Below, one piece after another: positions 45,071 through 53,912 of a stretch of DNA of 64,000 nt (position 1 is its first letter; each line of letters begins with the position of its first letter). The notes beneath the pieces are model-generated. The model had not been told where the DNA came from. It was given only the letters and a program-made list of their open reading frames with translations, and made no database searches. This stretch comes from BCD1 sp965230565. GTDB taxonomy: Bacteria; Bacteroidota; Bacteroidia; Chitinophagales; Saprospiraceae. Made by a program: the position numbers and the translations under genes. The stretch is taken from assembly GCA_965230565.1 (NCBI GenBank), contig CBDDLH010000008.1, forward strand, positions 1 through 64,000. Direction: 5' to 3'.

Positions 45071-45643
45071 TTATATCGTCATGATATCATTTTCTTTGGT
45101 ATTAACCAGGTCGTCTACTTTGGTACCGTAGTTGTCGGTAAGTTTTTGGGCTTCGGCTTCTTTATCATGCCCCATGTCTTCAGGATATCCGTCTTTTACG
45201 GCTTTTTTAATACCTTCCATGGCTTTGTGTCTTGCGCTTCTGATACTGATTTTGGCATCTTCACCGAGTGACTTGGCTTGCTTTACAAGATCTTTACGAC
45301 GATCCTCCGTTAATGGAGGAATGCTGATTCGGACCACCTCCCCATCATTTTGTGGCGTCACACCAAGGTTAGCTTCGAAAATGGCTTTTTCGATAGGGCC
45401 GATCATATTTTTTTCCCATGGTTGAATGACCAGTGTACGGGAATCCGCATTAGTGACATTTCCTACCTGGTTCAGCGGTGTTGGATTGCCGTAGTATTCC
45501 ACTAACAGACCAGCGACCATACTGGCATTAGCTTTACCGGTTCTCACCTTATTCAGTTCAGCTCCCAGGTGCTCGATGGCATGGTCCATCGATTCTTTTG
45601 TTTCCGCAATTAATTTTTTAATGTCTTCCTGATGATTTACCAT
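45071..45643 (-). CDS. frr: Ribosome recycling factor
   Basis: A 190-residue RRF that, with EF-G, splits the post-termination ribosome. Typical sequence: MDHAIEHLGAELNKVRTGKANASM at the N-terminus, PLNQVGNV, TLVIQPWEK, NDGEVVRISIPPLTEDRRKDLVKQAK, and the end helix. Length is close to the family norm (185). pyrH, its common neighbour, is not adjacent here. Confidence 0.97.
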   Translation of the reverse strand: MVNHQEDIKKLIAETKESMDHAIEHLGAELNKVRTGKANASMVAGLLVEYYGNPTPLNQVGNVTNADSRTLVIQPWEKNMIGPIEKAIFEANLGVTPQNDGEVVRISIPPLTEDRRKDLVKQAKSLGEDAKISIRSARHKAMEGIKKAVKDGYPEDMGHDKEAEAQKLTDNYGTKVDDLVNTKENDIMTI

Positions 45644-45714
45644 ATCCTTAATTTTAGTTTAAATTGAACTGCCCGGTAGCAAAACCAAAAGCAGTTGGGC
45701 TTGGCTGTTCCTTT

Positions 45715-46392
45715 TTAGTTTCGTGAGCGAAGAATCAGATAGATCAAGATTACCAGGGCGGACAATGCTGCAGAAACATAGGTCATCGCAGCCCACCATA
45801 AGGCATCTTTTGCTCCGTCATGTTCGACAGTACCTAATTCATTGCTGTCATCGAGCCAGGCCAGGGCGCGCTGACTGGCATCGAATTCCACCGGCAGGGT
45901 AATAAAACTAAAAAGTGCCGTAATTGCAAATGTAGCAATTGTTATTAACAAAATAGTGGAATTGCCTCCAACTCCAATGGCTCCAATGGCAAAATATAAT
46001 AAAAATTGTTGAGCTTTCGCAGCAATATTAACTATCGGTACAATTGCAGAACGTACTTGCAACCAGGTATAGGCATTAGCGTGTTGTACCGCATGTCCAC
46101 ATTCATGGGCAGCTACAGCTGCAGCAGCGATGCTTCTGCCATGGTACACATCCGGGCTAAGCACAACCGTTTTTTTCAAAGGGTTATAATGGTCCGTCAA
46201 CATGCCACGTCCTTCCAGGATCTGGACATCATGTACATCATAATGTTGCAGCATGGTTTCGGCAATATCCCGTCCGCTCTTTCCTGATTGGATCGGCAGT
46301 TTTGAATAATAGGCAAATTTACGTTTCAGCCTGTTGCTGATAACCATGCCTACTAACGACAAAATTCCTGTTATAACAATATATCCTATCAT
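45715..46392 (-). CDS. Membrane zinc metallopeptidase, YugP family
   Basis: A 225-residue membrane protein. One N-terminal segment (residues 1-20) is followed by VAAHECGHAVQHANAY with the HExxH zinc site at about residues 96-100, then three hydrophobic segments. VEFDASQRALAWL fits the third-ligand region. This is the YugP/Zn_peptidase_2 family, whose substrates are not defined. The active site probably faces the cytoplasm or membrane interface. Confidence 0.9.
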   Translation of the reverse strand: MIGYIVITGILSLVGMVISNRLKRKFAYYSKLPIQSGKSGRDIAETMLQHYDVHDVQILEGRGMLTDHYNPLKKTVVLSPDVYHGRSIAAAAVAAHECGHAVQHANAYTWLQVRSAIVPIVNIAAKAQQFLLYFAIGAIGVGGNSTILLITIATFAITALFSFITLPVEFDASQRALAWLDDSNELGTVEHDGAKDALWWAAMTYVSAALSALVILIYLILRSRN

Positions 46393-46473
46393 CTTAAATC
46401 ATTTGTGTACAAAATTCAGCTCTAAGCCACTTTCCGGTATTCTGACCCGGAACTAAAGTATTGGTCACAAAAA

Positions 46474-47751
46474 TTAATCAAGAATATCAAAACGGGTATA
46501 TGGTCTCAACGCCTCAGGGATAACAATTCCTTCGGCTGTTTGGTTGTTTTCAAGCAATGCCGCCATGATTCTTGCAAGAGCCAGGGCACTGCCATTGAGC
46601 GTATGGGCAAGGCGTGTAGACTTACCGTCTTTATAACGAATTTTCAGGCGGTTACTCTGGTAAGTTTCGAAATTTGAAACAGAACTCACCTCCAGCCATC
46701 TCTCCTGGGCTGCAGAAAACACCTCGAAATCAAAGGTCAGAGCAGAGGTAAATCCGAGGTCGCCTCCACATAATCTGAGTATGCGATATGGTAATTCCAG
46801 TTTATCCAGAACTCCTGAAACGTGTGCCAGCATTTCGTGCAGGGTATCGTAAGATTTGTCCGGATGCTGGAATTGTACGATCTCAACTTTATCGAATTGG
46901 TGTACACGGTTGAGTCCACGGACATGGGCACCGTAAGATCCGGCTTCGCGACGGAAACAAGGGGTGTAAGCTGTGAACTTCATAGGGAAATCATTCTCGT
47001 CCACAATGACGTCCCGATAAATATTAGTTACAGGAACCTCTGCAGTTGGGATGAGGTAGAAGTCATCTTTTTCCACATAATACATCTGACCTTCCTTGTC
47101 AGGCAACTGACCGGTAGCTCTGGCGCTGTCGGCGTTGACCATTAACGGCGGAATGATCTCTTCATAACCTGCATCTGTAGCTTCGTCGAGGAAGAAATTG
47201 ATGAGGGCTCTTTCCAGTCTTGCACCTTTTCCGCGATATAAGGGGAATCCTGCGCCGGTGATTTTGGTTCCCAGTTCCAGATCAAACACATCGTATTTTT
47301 TAGCTAACTCCCAGTGCGGTAGCGGATCCGGCCCCAGGTCGGGAATGTCACCTTCCCAGGCTTGGTAAACCTCGTTATCTTCGTCCGTATTTCCTTTGGG
47401 TACAGAGGGGTGTGGGGTATTCGGGATGGTATACAGGCCCTCTGCTAATTTTTCTTTAGTTTCCTTGAGGGTGTTTTCAAGGTCGCTGATGGTTCCTTTT
47501 AATTCACTAACCCGGTTTTTAATGCCTTCAGCTTCCTCACGCTTTCCCTGCTGGAATAACTTGCCGACTTCTTTGGACAAGGAATTTCTTTCCTGAAGTG
47601 CTTTATCCAATGAAGTTTGTGTAGTTTTACGCAGGTCGTCAAGTTCGAGTACCTGATCTACAATTTTGAGGTCTTCGTCTTTAAAGTTACGGGTTTTTAA
47701 ACCTTGAATGACCCTGTCTTTGTTTTCTTTGAGAAAGCTTATTTGTAACAT
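46474..47751 (-). CDS. serS: Seryl-tRNA synthetase
   Basis: A 425-residue class II synthetase charging tRNA-Ser. The start at the ATG at 47751 (MLQISFLKENKDRVIQGLK) matches the family N-terminus; an upstream in-frame ATG would add 35 unconserved residues. Order: N-terminal coiled-coil arm (about 25-110), motif 1 near 195, motif 2 (FRREAGSYG), and motif 3 (NGSALALARIMAALLEN). A perfect -7-type box (TATCTTTG, 47842-47835) lies about 85 bases upstream, without a clear -33. Confidence 0.97.
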   Translation of the reverse strand: MLQISFLKENKDRVIQGLKTRNFKDEDLKIVDQVLELDDLRKTTQTSLDKALQERNSLSKEVGKLFQQGKREEAEGIKNRVSELKGTISDLENTLKETKEKLAEGLYTIPNTPHPSVPKGNTDEDNEVYQAWEGDIPDLGPDPLPHWELAKKYDVFDLELGTKITGAGFPLYRGKGARLERALINFFLDEATDAGYEEIIPPLMVNADSARATGQLPDKEGQMYYVEKDDFYLIPTAEVPVTNIYRDVIVDENDFPMKFTAYTPCFRREAGSYGAHVRGLNRVHQFDKVEIVQFQHPDKSYDTLHEMLAHVSGVLDKLELPYRILRLCGGDLGFTSALTFDFEVFSAAQERWLEVSSVSNFETYQSNRLKIRYKDGKSTRLAHTLNGSALALARIMAALLENNQTAEGIVIPEALRPYTRFDILD

Positions 47752-47909
47752 AAATTTCAGCGTATTTTCTAAGAAGTTTTTATAATAACACACAAAAGAA
47801 GTGCGTTTTATGCTTAACTTTTTGATAATTTTTGCAAAGATACTATTTGAATTCAAAAATTAAATGTATTTTTGCCGGGCATTTATCATAAAAGCACACC
47901 AAGCCAATT

Positions 47910-48134
47910 CTACCTTCCACAATTATTACAATTCATTTTATTGTTGCCTTGTATAAATTCTGAAAGGTCGAAATAAGTTCCAATTCTTATATTTTTTCCT
48001 CTGCCACCAGGAAGTTTACATAAGATTTTAACTTGTATTTCTGTTTTCATGAATAATTTATTGGAAAGACCGGCTAGGGTGTTAGGCTGCAATTCGATTG
48101 AATCCTCCATTGATCTGCTAAAAAGAACATTCAA
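47910..48134 (-). CDS. Uncertain small ORF ending in a CxxC motif
   Basis: A 74-codon frame between serS and rho, possibly starting later at the ATG at 48110. It ends IQGNNKMNCNNCGR; CxxC at the very end suggests a truncated zinc ribbon. The middle (KTEIQVKILCKLPGGRGKNIRIGTY) looks protein-like. There is no homology that I recognise, and it may be a gene remnant. Confidence 0.35.
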   Translation of the reverse strand: MNVLFSRSMEDSIELQPNTLAGLSNKLFMKTEIQVKILCKLPGGRGKNIRIGTYFDLSEFIQGNNKMNCNNCGR

Positions 48135-48208
48135 ATTCGAAAATTAATAATTAGTTATACGTTTCCCTGCTTCAGGGATTACAGAAAAAGAAACACATCA
48201 AAAATATT

Positions 48209-49825
48209 ATGATTGATATTTTGCAACTAAATGACATGCTGGTTCCCGAGTTGAAGGACCTTGCGGAAAGCCTTGGCCTTAAAGGGTATAAGCGATTAAA
48301 TAAACAGGAACTGATCCATAAGATTTTGGATCACCAGGCTGTTGTTGGATCCAGCGATGCACCCGAACAAGAACCAAAAGCTCCTAGAAAGAAAAGAAGC
48401 AAAAAAGAAGCGGAAAAACCAGTTGAAGCTTCACAGGAAAAACCTGAAAGAGAAGAAAAAGACAGCCCTTCCGGAGACCAACAGGACGGAGGTAAGAAAA
48501 GACCTCGAAAGGTGGTTAAGAAAAAATCAGAAAAACCTGAATTTTCCAAAGAAGACAGTCCAAGAGAAAGAGATAGAGCTCCAAAATATTCTAAAGAGGA
48601 CAGCAAAAGGGATAAAAGCCCCAAATACTCCAAAGAAGATAAATCAGATGATAGAAGATCTGAAACTGCAGAGGAGAAAGCTCCTCCGAAGTTCGATGTT
48701 GAACTCGATGGAATTATTGAAGGCGAAGGTATCCTCGAAATGATGCCTGACGGTTATGGATTCCTGCGTTCATCCGATTATAACTATCTGACTTCCCCGG
48801 ATGATATCTACGTCTCTCCTTCACAGATCAAACTGTTTGGCCTGAGAACGGGAGATACCATCAAAGGAGCGATTCGTCCACCGAAGGAAGGTGAAAAATA
48901 TTTTGCCTTACTGCGTGTGAGCAAGATCAATGGTCTTGAACCACAGGATATCCGTGACAGGGTTCCTTTTGACTATCTCACGCCGCTATTTCCTGATGAA
49001 AAGCTGAGATTGACCGTCTCTCCAACCGGAAGAGACTTCAGTAACAGGATGATCGATCTTTTTACACCTATCGGAAAAGGACAACGTGGATTGATCGTTG
49101 CCCAGCCTAAAACAGGTAAGACTTTCCTCCTGAAGGACATGGCGAATGCAATTGCCAAGAACCATCCTGAATGTTACCTCATTGTATTATTGGTGGATGA
49201 GCGTCCGGAAGAGGTAACGGATATGAAGAGAAGTGTAAACGCTGAAGTGATCGCTTCGACTTTTGACCAGCCTGCTGACAACCACGTAAGAGTGGCCGGT
49301 GTGGTATTGGAAAAAGCGAAAAGACTTGTAGAATGTGGTCATGATGTGGTGATCCTGCTGGATTCCATCACACGTCTCGCAAGAGCTTATAACACAGTGG
49401 CTCCTGCTTCCGGTAAGGTACTTTCCGGTGGTGTGGAAGCAACTGCTTTACATAAACCTAAAAAATTCTTCGGTGCTGCCCGGAATATTGAAGGCGGTGG
49501 TTCATTGACCATCCTTGCAACAGCACTGATCGATACCGGATCCAAAATGGACGGAGTTATCTTTGAAGAGTTCAAGGGTACAGGTAATATGGAACTTCAA
49601 CTGGATCGTGCATTGGCCAACAAACGCCTCTATCCTGCCATCGACCTTACGATATCAAGTACACGTAGGGACGACCTGTTACTCGACAAGGATACCTTAC
49701 AGCGTATGATTATCCTCCGCAAACACTTGTCGGATATGAAACCGGTGGAAGCTATGGAGTTCATGCGTAAAAATATGTTACATACTTCAAGCAATGAAGA
49801 GTTCCTCGCCTCAATGAACGGCTAG
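48209..49825 (+). CDS. rho: Transcription termination factor Rho with charged N-terminal insert
   Basis: A 538-residue RNA-dependent hexameric helicase/ATPase. The N-terminal SAP-like helix bundle (LNDMLVPELKDLAESLGLKGYKRLNKQEL) is followed by about 120 residues of Lys/Glu/Ser low complexity with the repeated YSKEDS motif. Then come the cold-shock-like RNA-binding domain (GILEMMPDGYGFLRSSDYNYL), Walker A (QPKTGKTFLL), Walker B (VVILLDSITRL) and the Q- and R-loop region (SGGVEATAL). E. coli Rho has 419 residues; the extra length is the insert, common in Bacteroidota. A strong terminator follows. Confidence 0.97.
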   Translation: MIDILQLNDMLVPELKDLAESLGLKGYKRLNKQELIHKILDHQAVVGSSDAPEQEPKAPRKKRSKKEAEKPVEASQEKPEREEKDSPSGDQQDGGKKRPRKVVKKKSEKPEFSKEDSPRERDRAPKYSKEDSKRDKSPKYSKEDKSDDRRSETAEEKAPPKFDVELDGIIEGEGILEMMPDGYGFLRSSDYNYLTSPDDIYVSPSQIKLFGLRTGDTIKGAIRPPKEGEKYFALLRVSKINGLEPQDIRDRVPFDYLTPLFPDEKLRLTVSPTGRDFSNRMIDLFTPIGKGQRGLIVAQPKTGKTFLLKDMANAIAKNHPECYLIVLLVDERPEEVTDMKRSVNAEVIASTFDQPADNHVRVAGVVLEKAKRLVECGHDVVILLDSITRLARAYNTVAPASGKVLSGGVEATALHKPKKFFGAARNIEGGGSLTILATALIDTGSKMDGVIFEEFKGTGNMELQLDRALANKRLYPAIDLTISSTRRDDLLLDKDTLQRMIILRKHLSDMKPVEAMEFMRKNMLHTSSNEEFLASMNG

Positions 49826-49851
49826 GATATCCTTTACCGCTGGTAGTAATT

Positions 49852-49892
49852 ATCCCAAATTTCGGCTTAGGTCGGGATTTGGGATTTTTTTT
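49852..49892 (+). terminator. Rho-independent terminator after rho
   Basis: ATCCCAAAT (49852-49860) pairs with ATTTGGGAT (49877-49885) and is followed by a run of seven T residues. Confidence 0.9.
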
Positions 49893-49918
49893 GCTAGGAT
49901 TAGTTGATTAGTAGTATG

Positions 49919-50323
49919 CTAGGATTTATAGTTTTTATTCTCGGGGTGATTAAGATTGTAGACTCTTTTGTACTGTAGGCTTTTACTTCCGAAATTGATC
50001 AGGAGCCCAATAGGCAGATCATAAACCTCACAATAGTTCATGGCTTGGGCTAAATGGTTATCCTCCAGTCTGATCACAGATTTTAACTCCAACATTATCC
50101 TGTTTTCTACAAAAAAGTCTACTCTTCTGGTACCTATTTGAATGTTGTCATAAAATATTTTCATCACCTTTTCTCTGACATAACCTAGGTTTTGCTTTTT
50201 CATTTCGATGGCCAATGCCCGTTGGTAAATAACCTCCGGAAATCCATTACCTAAAACAGAATGCACTTTCATTGCACAGCCGATTATCTGATAAGTCAAT
50301 TCGTCTTTTATCTTGTTTCTCAT
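49919..50323 (-). CDS. GxxExxY protein (PDDEXK-like)
   Basis: A 134-residue protein. The name-giving motif is GFPEVIY (about residues 28-34); VDFFVENRIMLELKSV carries the D...ExK pattern of PDDEXK nuclease folds, followed by HLAQAMNYCEV. Such genes are scattered singly between host genes in many Bacteroidota, often among repeats. Nuclease activity is inferred only from the fold. An 8-bp microsatellite lies upstream (50493-50532). Confidence 0.9.
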   Translation of the reverse strand: MRNKIKDELTYQIIGCAMKVHSVLGNGFPEVIYQRALAIEMKKQNLGYVREKVMKIFYDNIQIGTRRVDFFVENRIMLELKSVIRLEDNHLAQAMNYCEVYDLPIGLLINFGSKSLQYKRVYNLNHPENKNYKS

Positions 50324-50492
50324 TCGGTCACTTTAATACATAAATATTGAGAACCTCAAGAAGAAGCCTCCATATATAAAAGCCACGAAACCCTAAAACG
50401 TGACATATTTTTAGGGAGTTTTTTAAAATTAATTGAATAAAGGGCTGGAGATTAGTTGTTGTGAATTTTTTCCAAAGCAACAGGCATGTTCT

Positions 50493-50532
50493 TATCCTAT
50501 CATCCTATCATCCTATCATCCTATCATCCTAT
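50493..50532. repeat. 8-bp microsatellite (CATCCTAT)n
   Basis: About five uninterrupted units of CATCCTAT, located between the 5' end of the GxxExxY gene and the 3' end of the next minus-strand gene. Its copy number can be expected to vary by slippage. Confidence 0.9.
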
Positions 50533-50567
50533 AAATATGGGATCTTATATCTAAATTCCTATTAATC

Positions 50568-51116
50568 CTAGGACAACGCCACAAAAATGGCAACGATCAA
50601 CAAAATGATGACAGCTATGGTAATGTAAAAGCTGCTGCTGTTTTTGTACTTATTGTACATCATTTCTAGTGCTTCCCGCCATTCTACTTTGCGGGCGACA
50701 CTTTCCTTTACGAGTACAAAGTACCGTCGTTCCATGGCTTTGGGATTGCCATGTTTCTTGAGTATAAAAAATTCTCCGTCGAGGAAGGCAAGCTCGAAGA
50801 TTTCTCCTTTGGAGCCTTCGAAGCCGAAAATGAGTTTATTTTCCAGGAATCTCCATTCGCCGGTTTTGTAGTTACCGTCTACGGATTGAATGTATTCTCC
50901 CTCCTGATTAAAGATGTGCATGGTTATTTCATGGAAATCGTCTGCATCCCTGAATTCAATCCAGTGTTTACCGACATAATACTCCTCTTCCCGCAAATCT
51001 TCACTGTTGGATTTGATCTGTGGGATGATCTTGTCCAGGTATTCATCCATCGATTCTGCCGGCGGCAGCTCCGAGTTGAATGCATCGGCAATATTATCAA
51101 CGATTTTATTATCCAA
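50568..51116 (-). CDS. Tail-anchored protein of unknown function
   Basis: A 182-residue protein: acidic helical N-terminus (to about 45), a beta-rich domain (WIEFRDADDFHEITMHIF ... GEWRFLENKLIFGFEG), and a hydrophobic C-terminal segment (about 160-181, FYITIAVIILLIVAIFVAL). The soluble part should face the cytoplasm. It follows the TerB-like gene by 67 bases on the same strand, probably in one transcript. Not recognised. Confidence 0.75.
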   Translation of the reverse strand: MDNKIVDNIADAFNSELPPAESMDEYLDKIIPQIKSNSEDLREEEYYVGKHWIEFRDADDFHEITMHIFNQEGEYIQSVDGNYKTGEWRFLENKLIFGFEGSKGEIFELAFLDGEFFILKKHGNPKAMERRYFVLVKESVARKVEWREALEMMYNKYKNSSSFYITIAVIILLIVAIFVALS

Positions 51117-51183
51117 TAACCACGAATTTTATGCAGTCTTCACAAATTACGTAAAAATAACGAAGACTGCAGGTGAATGCGGA

Positions 51184-51654
51184 TTATTCCGGGAATTCGA
51201 TAGGATCGATCATTGGCAGGGAAATGATCTGTTTTTCCTTTGCGTCGATTGACATGAACCCTAAAATTCCTCCGGAAGCTTCTGCTACGTGTTTGGCAAA
51301 GCTCAACAGACTTTCGTAATACAATTGGGCATACCAACTGTCAATTTTAGGAAGGATGGTGTTAAGTTTAGCCAGTTTTTCACTGATCAGGCGCTGCATT
51401 TCAGTCAGATCATCAGGCAACTTTTCCAGGTAGTCGTTCAGTGTGTCTTCAAACGTTTCACCAATTTCCCTGTAAAGTGGTTTGAGCTCAACTTTTTCTT
51501 TATATCCTCTGATTTTTGTGAGTTTGGAAGCCCATTCTGTTTCACGAGCATCGATCTTTCCGTCCGCTCCAGCAACCAGCAAGGTAACCAATGCAACTGC
51601 ATCCATTACAATTTCGCGTTCTTCCGCAGTCAATACTGCAATTTCCTTTACCAT
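51184..51654 (-). CDS. TerB-like protein
   Basis: A 156-residue helical cytoplasmic protein. LLVAGADGKIDARETEW (residues about 25-41) matches the acidic DGxID/E motif of TerB-like domains, found in tellurite-resistance TerB and many stress-linked proteins, where it can bind metal. No other ter genes are nearby, so resistance itself is not implied. Upstream of the tail-anchored gene. Confidence 0.75.
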   Translation of the reverse strand: MVKEIAVLTAEEREIVMDAVALVTLLVAGADGKIDARETEWASKLTKIRGYKEKVELKPLYREIGETFEDTLNDYLEKLPDDLTEMQRLISEKLAKLNTILPKIDSWYAQLYYESLLSFAKHVAEASGGILGFMSIDAKEKQIISLPMIDPIEFPE

Positions 51655-51893
51655 TTTAAATGTTTAATTTTCGCCAGTTTAATAATGATCAATTAACTGA
51701 AAATGAATTTTTTATATGCAAATAATTGCTTTCTCTTTTGAAATGGTCGACACATCTTTTTGATGAAAATAAAACCGAATTTCAAAAACAAAAGTTTAAC
51801 CTTCGTCATCGAATGTGTCCCTTTTGATGCAAAAGTAAAAAACAAATCCAAAATAGTGTTTTTAAAAATGCGGGATTTTTCTTTAGTACTGCT

Positions 51894-51901
51894 TAACTTT
51901 G
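51894..51901 (+). promoter_or_regulatory. -7 element of the PurF-family gene
   Basis: TAACTTTG, a perfect TAnnTTTG box 28 bases before the start codon, giving a leader of roughly 20 bases. A -33 TTG is not evident. Confidence 0.45.
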
Positions 51902-51929
51902 CGCTTTTCAATACCTCTACACATACTTC

Positions 51930-53822
51930 ATGAGCGAACAGATAAAACACGAGTGCGGAATTGCATTGGTGCGTTTGTTAAAGCCACTCGATTATTATCA
52001 GGAAAAATATGGTTCATCCTTGTATGGCCTCAATAAGTTGCGCCTGCTGATGCAGAAGCAAAGGAACCGGGGACAGGATGGTGCCGGATTGGCTACGATA
52101 AAACTCAATCCCACTCCCGGGAAAAAATATATCAGCAGGAAAAGAAGTGTCGCATCTAATTATCTTGCGGATCTTTTCAAACAGGTTTACTGGCACTTTG
52201 AAGATCTGCCTGAAGACAAACTCAATGATCCGGTTTGGCTCAAAGCCAATAAACCCTACGTTGGGGAGGTGCTTTTAGGTCATCTCAGATATGGGACCCA
52301 TGGGGATAATTCCATCGAAACCTGCCATCCGTTTCTGCGCCAGAATAACTGGATCACCAGAAACCTCATCCTTGCCGGGAATTTTAATATGACCAATGTG
52401 GATGAACTGTTTGGTCAGCTCGTTGAATTGGGCCAGTATCCAAAGGAAAAATCTGATACCGTTACGGTTCTGGAGAAAATCGGACATTTTCTGGATGATG
52501 AGGTGGAAAGGCTCGTCAACTGGTATAAACCTAATGAATTCCCAAATGATAAGGTCAATAAGCTTATTTTTCATAAGCTGAATGTACGTCGCGTTTTGAA
52601 GCGTGCCTGCAAAAAATTCGATGGAGGCTATGTGATGGGAGGTATGATCGGTCACGGGGATGCTTTTTTCATGAGAGACCCATCAGGTATCAGGCCGGCC
52701 TTTTATTATATGGATGACGAAATAGTGGTTGCTGCTTCCGAGCGACCAGCTATACAGACTACCCTGGATGTACATTTCAATGATATTCATGAATTGCCTC
52801 CCGGACATGCACTTGTCGTGAAATACGACGGCAGGGTTAAGATCAAGCCATTCACCAAGCCCCTGGAGCGTAATGCCTGCTCCTTCGAACGAATTTATTT
52901 TTCCAGAGGAACCGACAGGGACATTTATCTGGAAAGAAAAAAACTAGGGGAATTGATGGCGGATGAAATCATGAAAGAAATCAATGGTGATTTTGAAAAC
53001 ACTGTTTTTTCCGCAGTGCCCAATACGGCTGAAACGGCTTTCTTCGGCCTGGTGGAAGGCTTGGAAAAACAACTGAACAAAAGAAAACATCAGCAAATCC
53101 TTGAATTGGGTGATCAACTTGATTCTCCGGACCTGGACAAAATACTAGCCTTAAAACCCCGATTTGAAAAGATCGTGGTAAAAGATGCCAAACTCAGGAC
53201 TTTTATCGCCGATACAGATTCCAGGGGGGATATGGTTTCCCACGTATATGATGTAACTTATGGTATTGTCAGGAATCACGAGGATACGCTGGTTTTGTTG
53301 GATGATTCTATTGTCCGGGGGACAACCATGCGCGATAGCATTATTCAGATCGTATCACGCCTCAAGCCTAAAAAGATCATCATTGTGTCTTCAGCTCCTC
53401 AGATCCGCTATCCGGATTGTTACGGTATCGATATGTCCAAGATCAATGAATTTGTGGCCTTCAAGGCTCTGGTAGGATTGCTCAAGGATAATAAAAAAGA
53501 ACACCTGCTGGATGAAGCTTATAAAAGATGTCTGGCCGCAGAATCTTTGCCTAAGGAAGAGGTGAAAAATGAATTGATCGAGCTTTACAATGAATTTTCC
53601 TATGAAGAGGTTTCTGATAAGATAGCTGAAATCATAACTCCGCCTAATGTGGAGGTTGAGGTAAAGGTTATTTACCAGACCATTGAAAATCTGCACCTGG
53701 CTTGTCCGAATAACAAGGGAGATTGGTATTTCTCAGGAATTTACCCGACTCCAGGGGGCAATAAGGTGGTTAACAAAGCCTTTGTCAATTTCATGGAAGG
53801 CAAGGATGAGCGAGCGTATTAG
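51930..53822 (+). CDS. Amidophosphoribosyltransferase (PurF family), long form
   Basis: A 630-residue enzyme of the PurF family, which converts PRPP and glutamine to phosphoribosylamine in purine synthesis. The N-terminal Ntn glutaminase follows an eight-residue propeptide: C9 in KHECGIAL would be the nucleophile after processing. RNRGQDGAGLAT, GHLRYGTHG and AGNFNMTN are glutaminase landmarks. The phosphoribosyltransferase domain has VLLDDSIVRGTT (PRPP loop). The usual length is 470-510; extra sequence lies within the glutaminase, between the domains and at the C-terminus. It may be the main PurF or a Bacteroidota paralog; I cannot decide from one gene. Confidence 0.88.
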   Translation: MSEQIKHECGIALVRLLKPLDYYQEKYGSSLYGLNKLRLLMQKQRNRGQDGAGLATIKLNPTPGKKYISRKRSVASNYLADLFKQVYWHFEDLPEDKLNDPVWLKANKPYVGEVLLGHLRYGTHGDNSIETCHPFLRQNNWITRNLILAGNFNMTNVDELFGQLVELGQYPKEKSDTVTVLEKIGHFLDDEVERLVNWYKPNEFPNDKVNKLIFHKLNVRRVLKRACKKFDGGYVMGGMIGHGDAFFMRDPSGIRPAFYYMDDEIVVAASERPAIQTTLDVHFNDIHELPPGHALVVKYDGRVKIKPFTKPLERNACSFERIYFSRGTDRDIYLERKKLGELMADEIMKEINGDFENTVFSAVPNTAETAFFGLVEGLEKQLNKRKHQQILELGDQLDSPDLDKILALKPRFEKIVVKDAKLRTFIADTDSRGDMVSHVYDVTYGIVRNHEDTLVLLDDSIVRGTTMRDSIIQIVSRLKPKKIIIVSSAPQIRYPDCYGIDMSKINEFVAFKALVGLLKDNKKEHLLDEAYKRCLAAESLPKEEVKNELIELYNEFSYEEVSDKIAEIITPPNVEVEVKVIYQTIENLHLACPNNKGDWYFSGIYPTPGGNKVVNKAFVNFMEGKDERAY

Positions 53823-53858
53823 GGTGATTTTGGTTACTGGTTACTGGTTTCTGGGTTG

Positions 53859-53900
53859 AAAAAAAACAGGGCTTAACTTGAAGTTAAACCCTGTTTTTTT
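53859..53900. terminator. Strong bidirectional terminator
   Basis: AAAAAACAGGGCTTAACTT and AAGTTAAACCCTGTTTTTT form an 18-19-bp stem with one mismatch, between the PurF-family gene (plus) and the beta-barrel gene (minus). Confidence 0.92.
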
Positions 53901-53912
53901 CAACATGTAATA

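Noticed and set aside
47752..47856. N-terminal extension of SerRS by 35 codons
   Set aside because: Added residues are not part of the family and cross the likely promoter.
50493..50532. CRISPR or iteron array
   Set aside because: The units are 8 bp with no spacers; a simple microsatellite.
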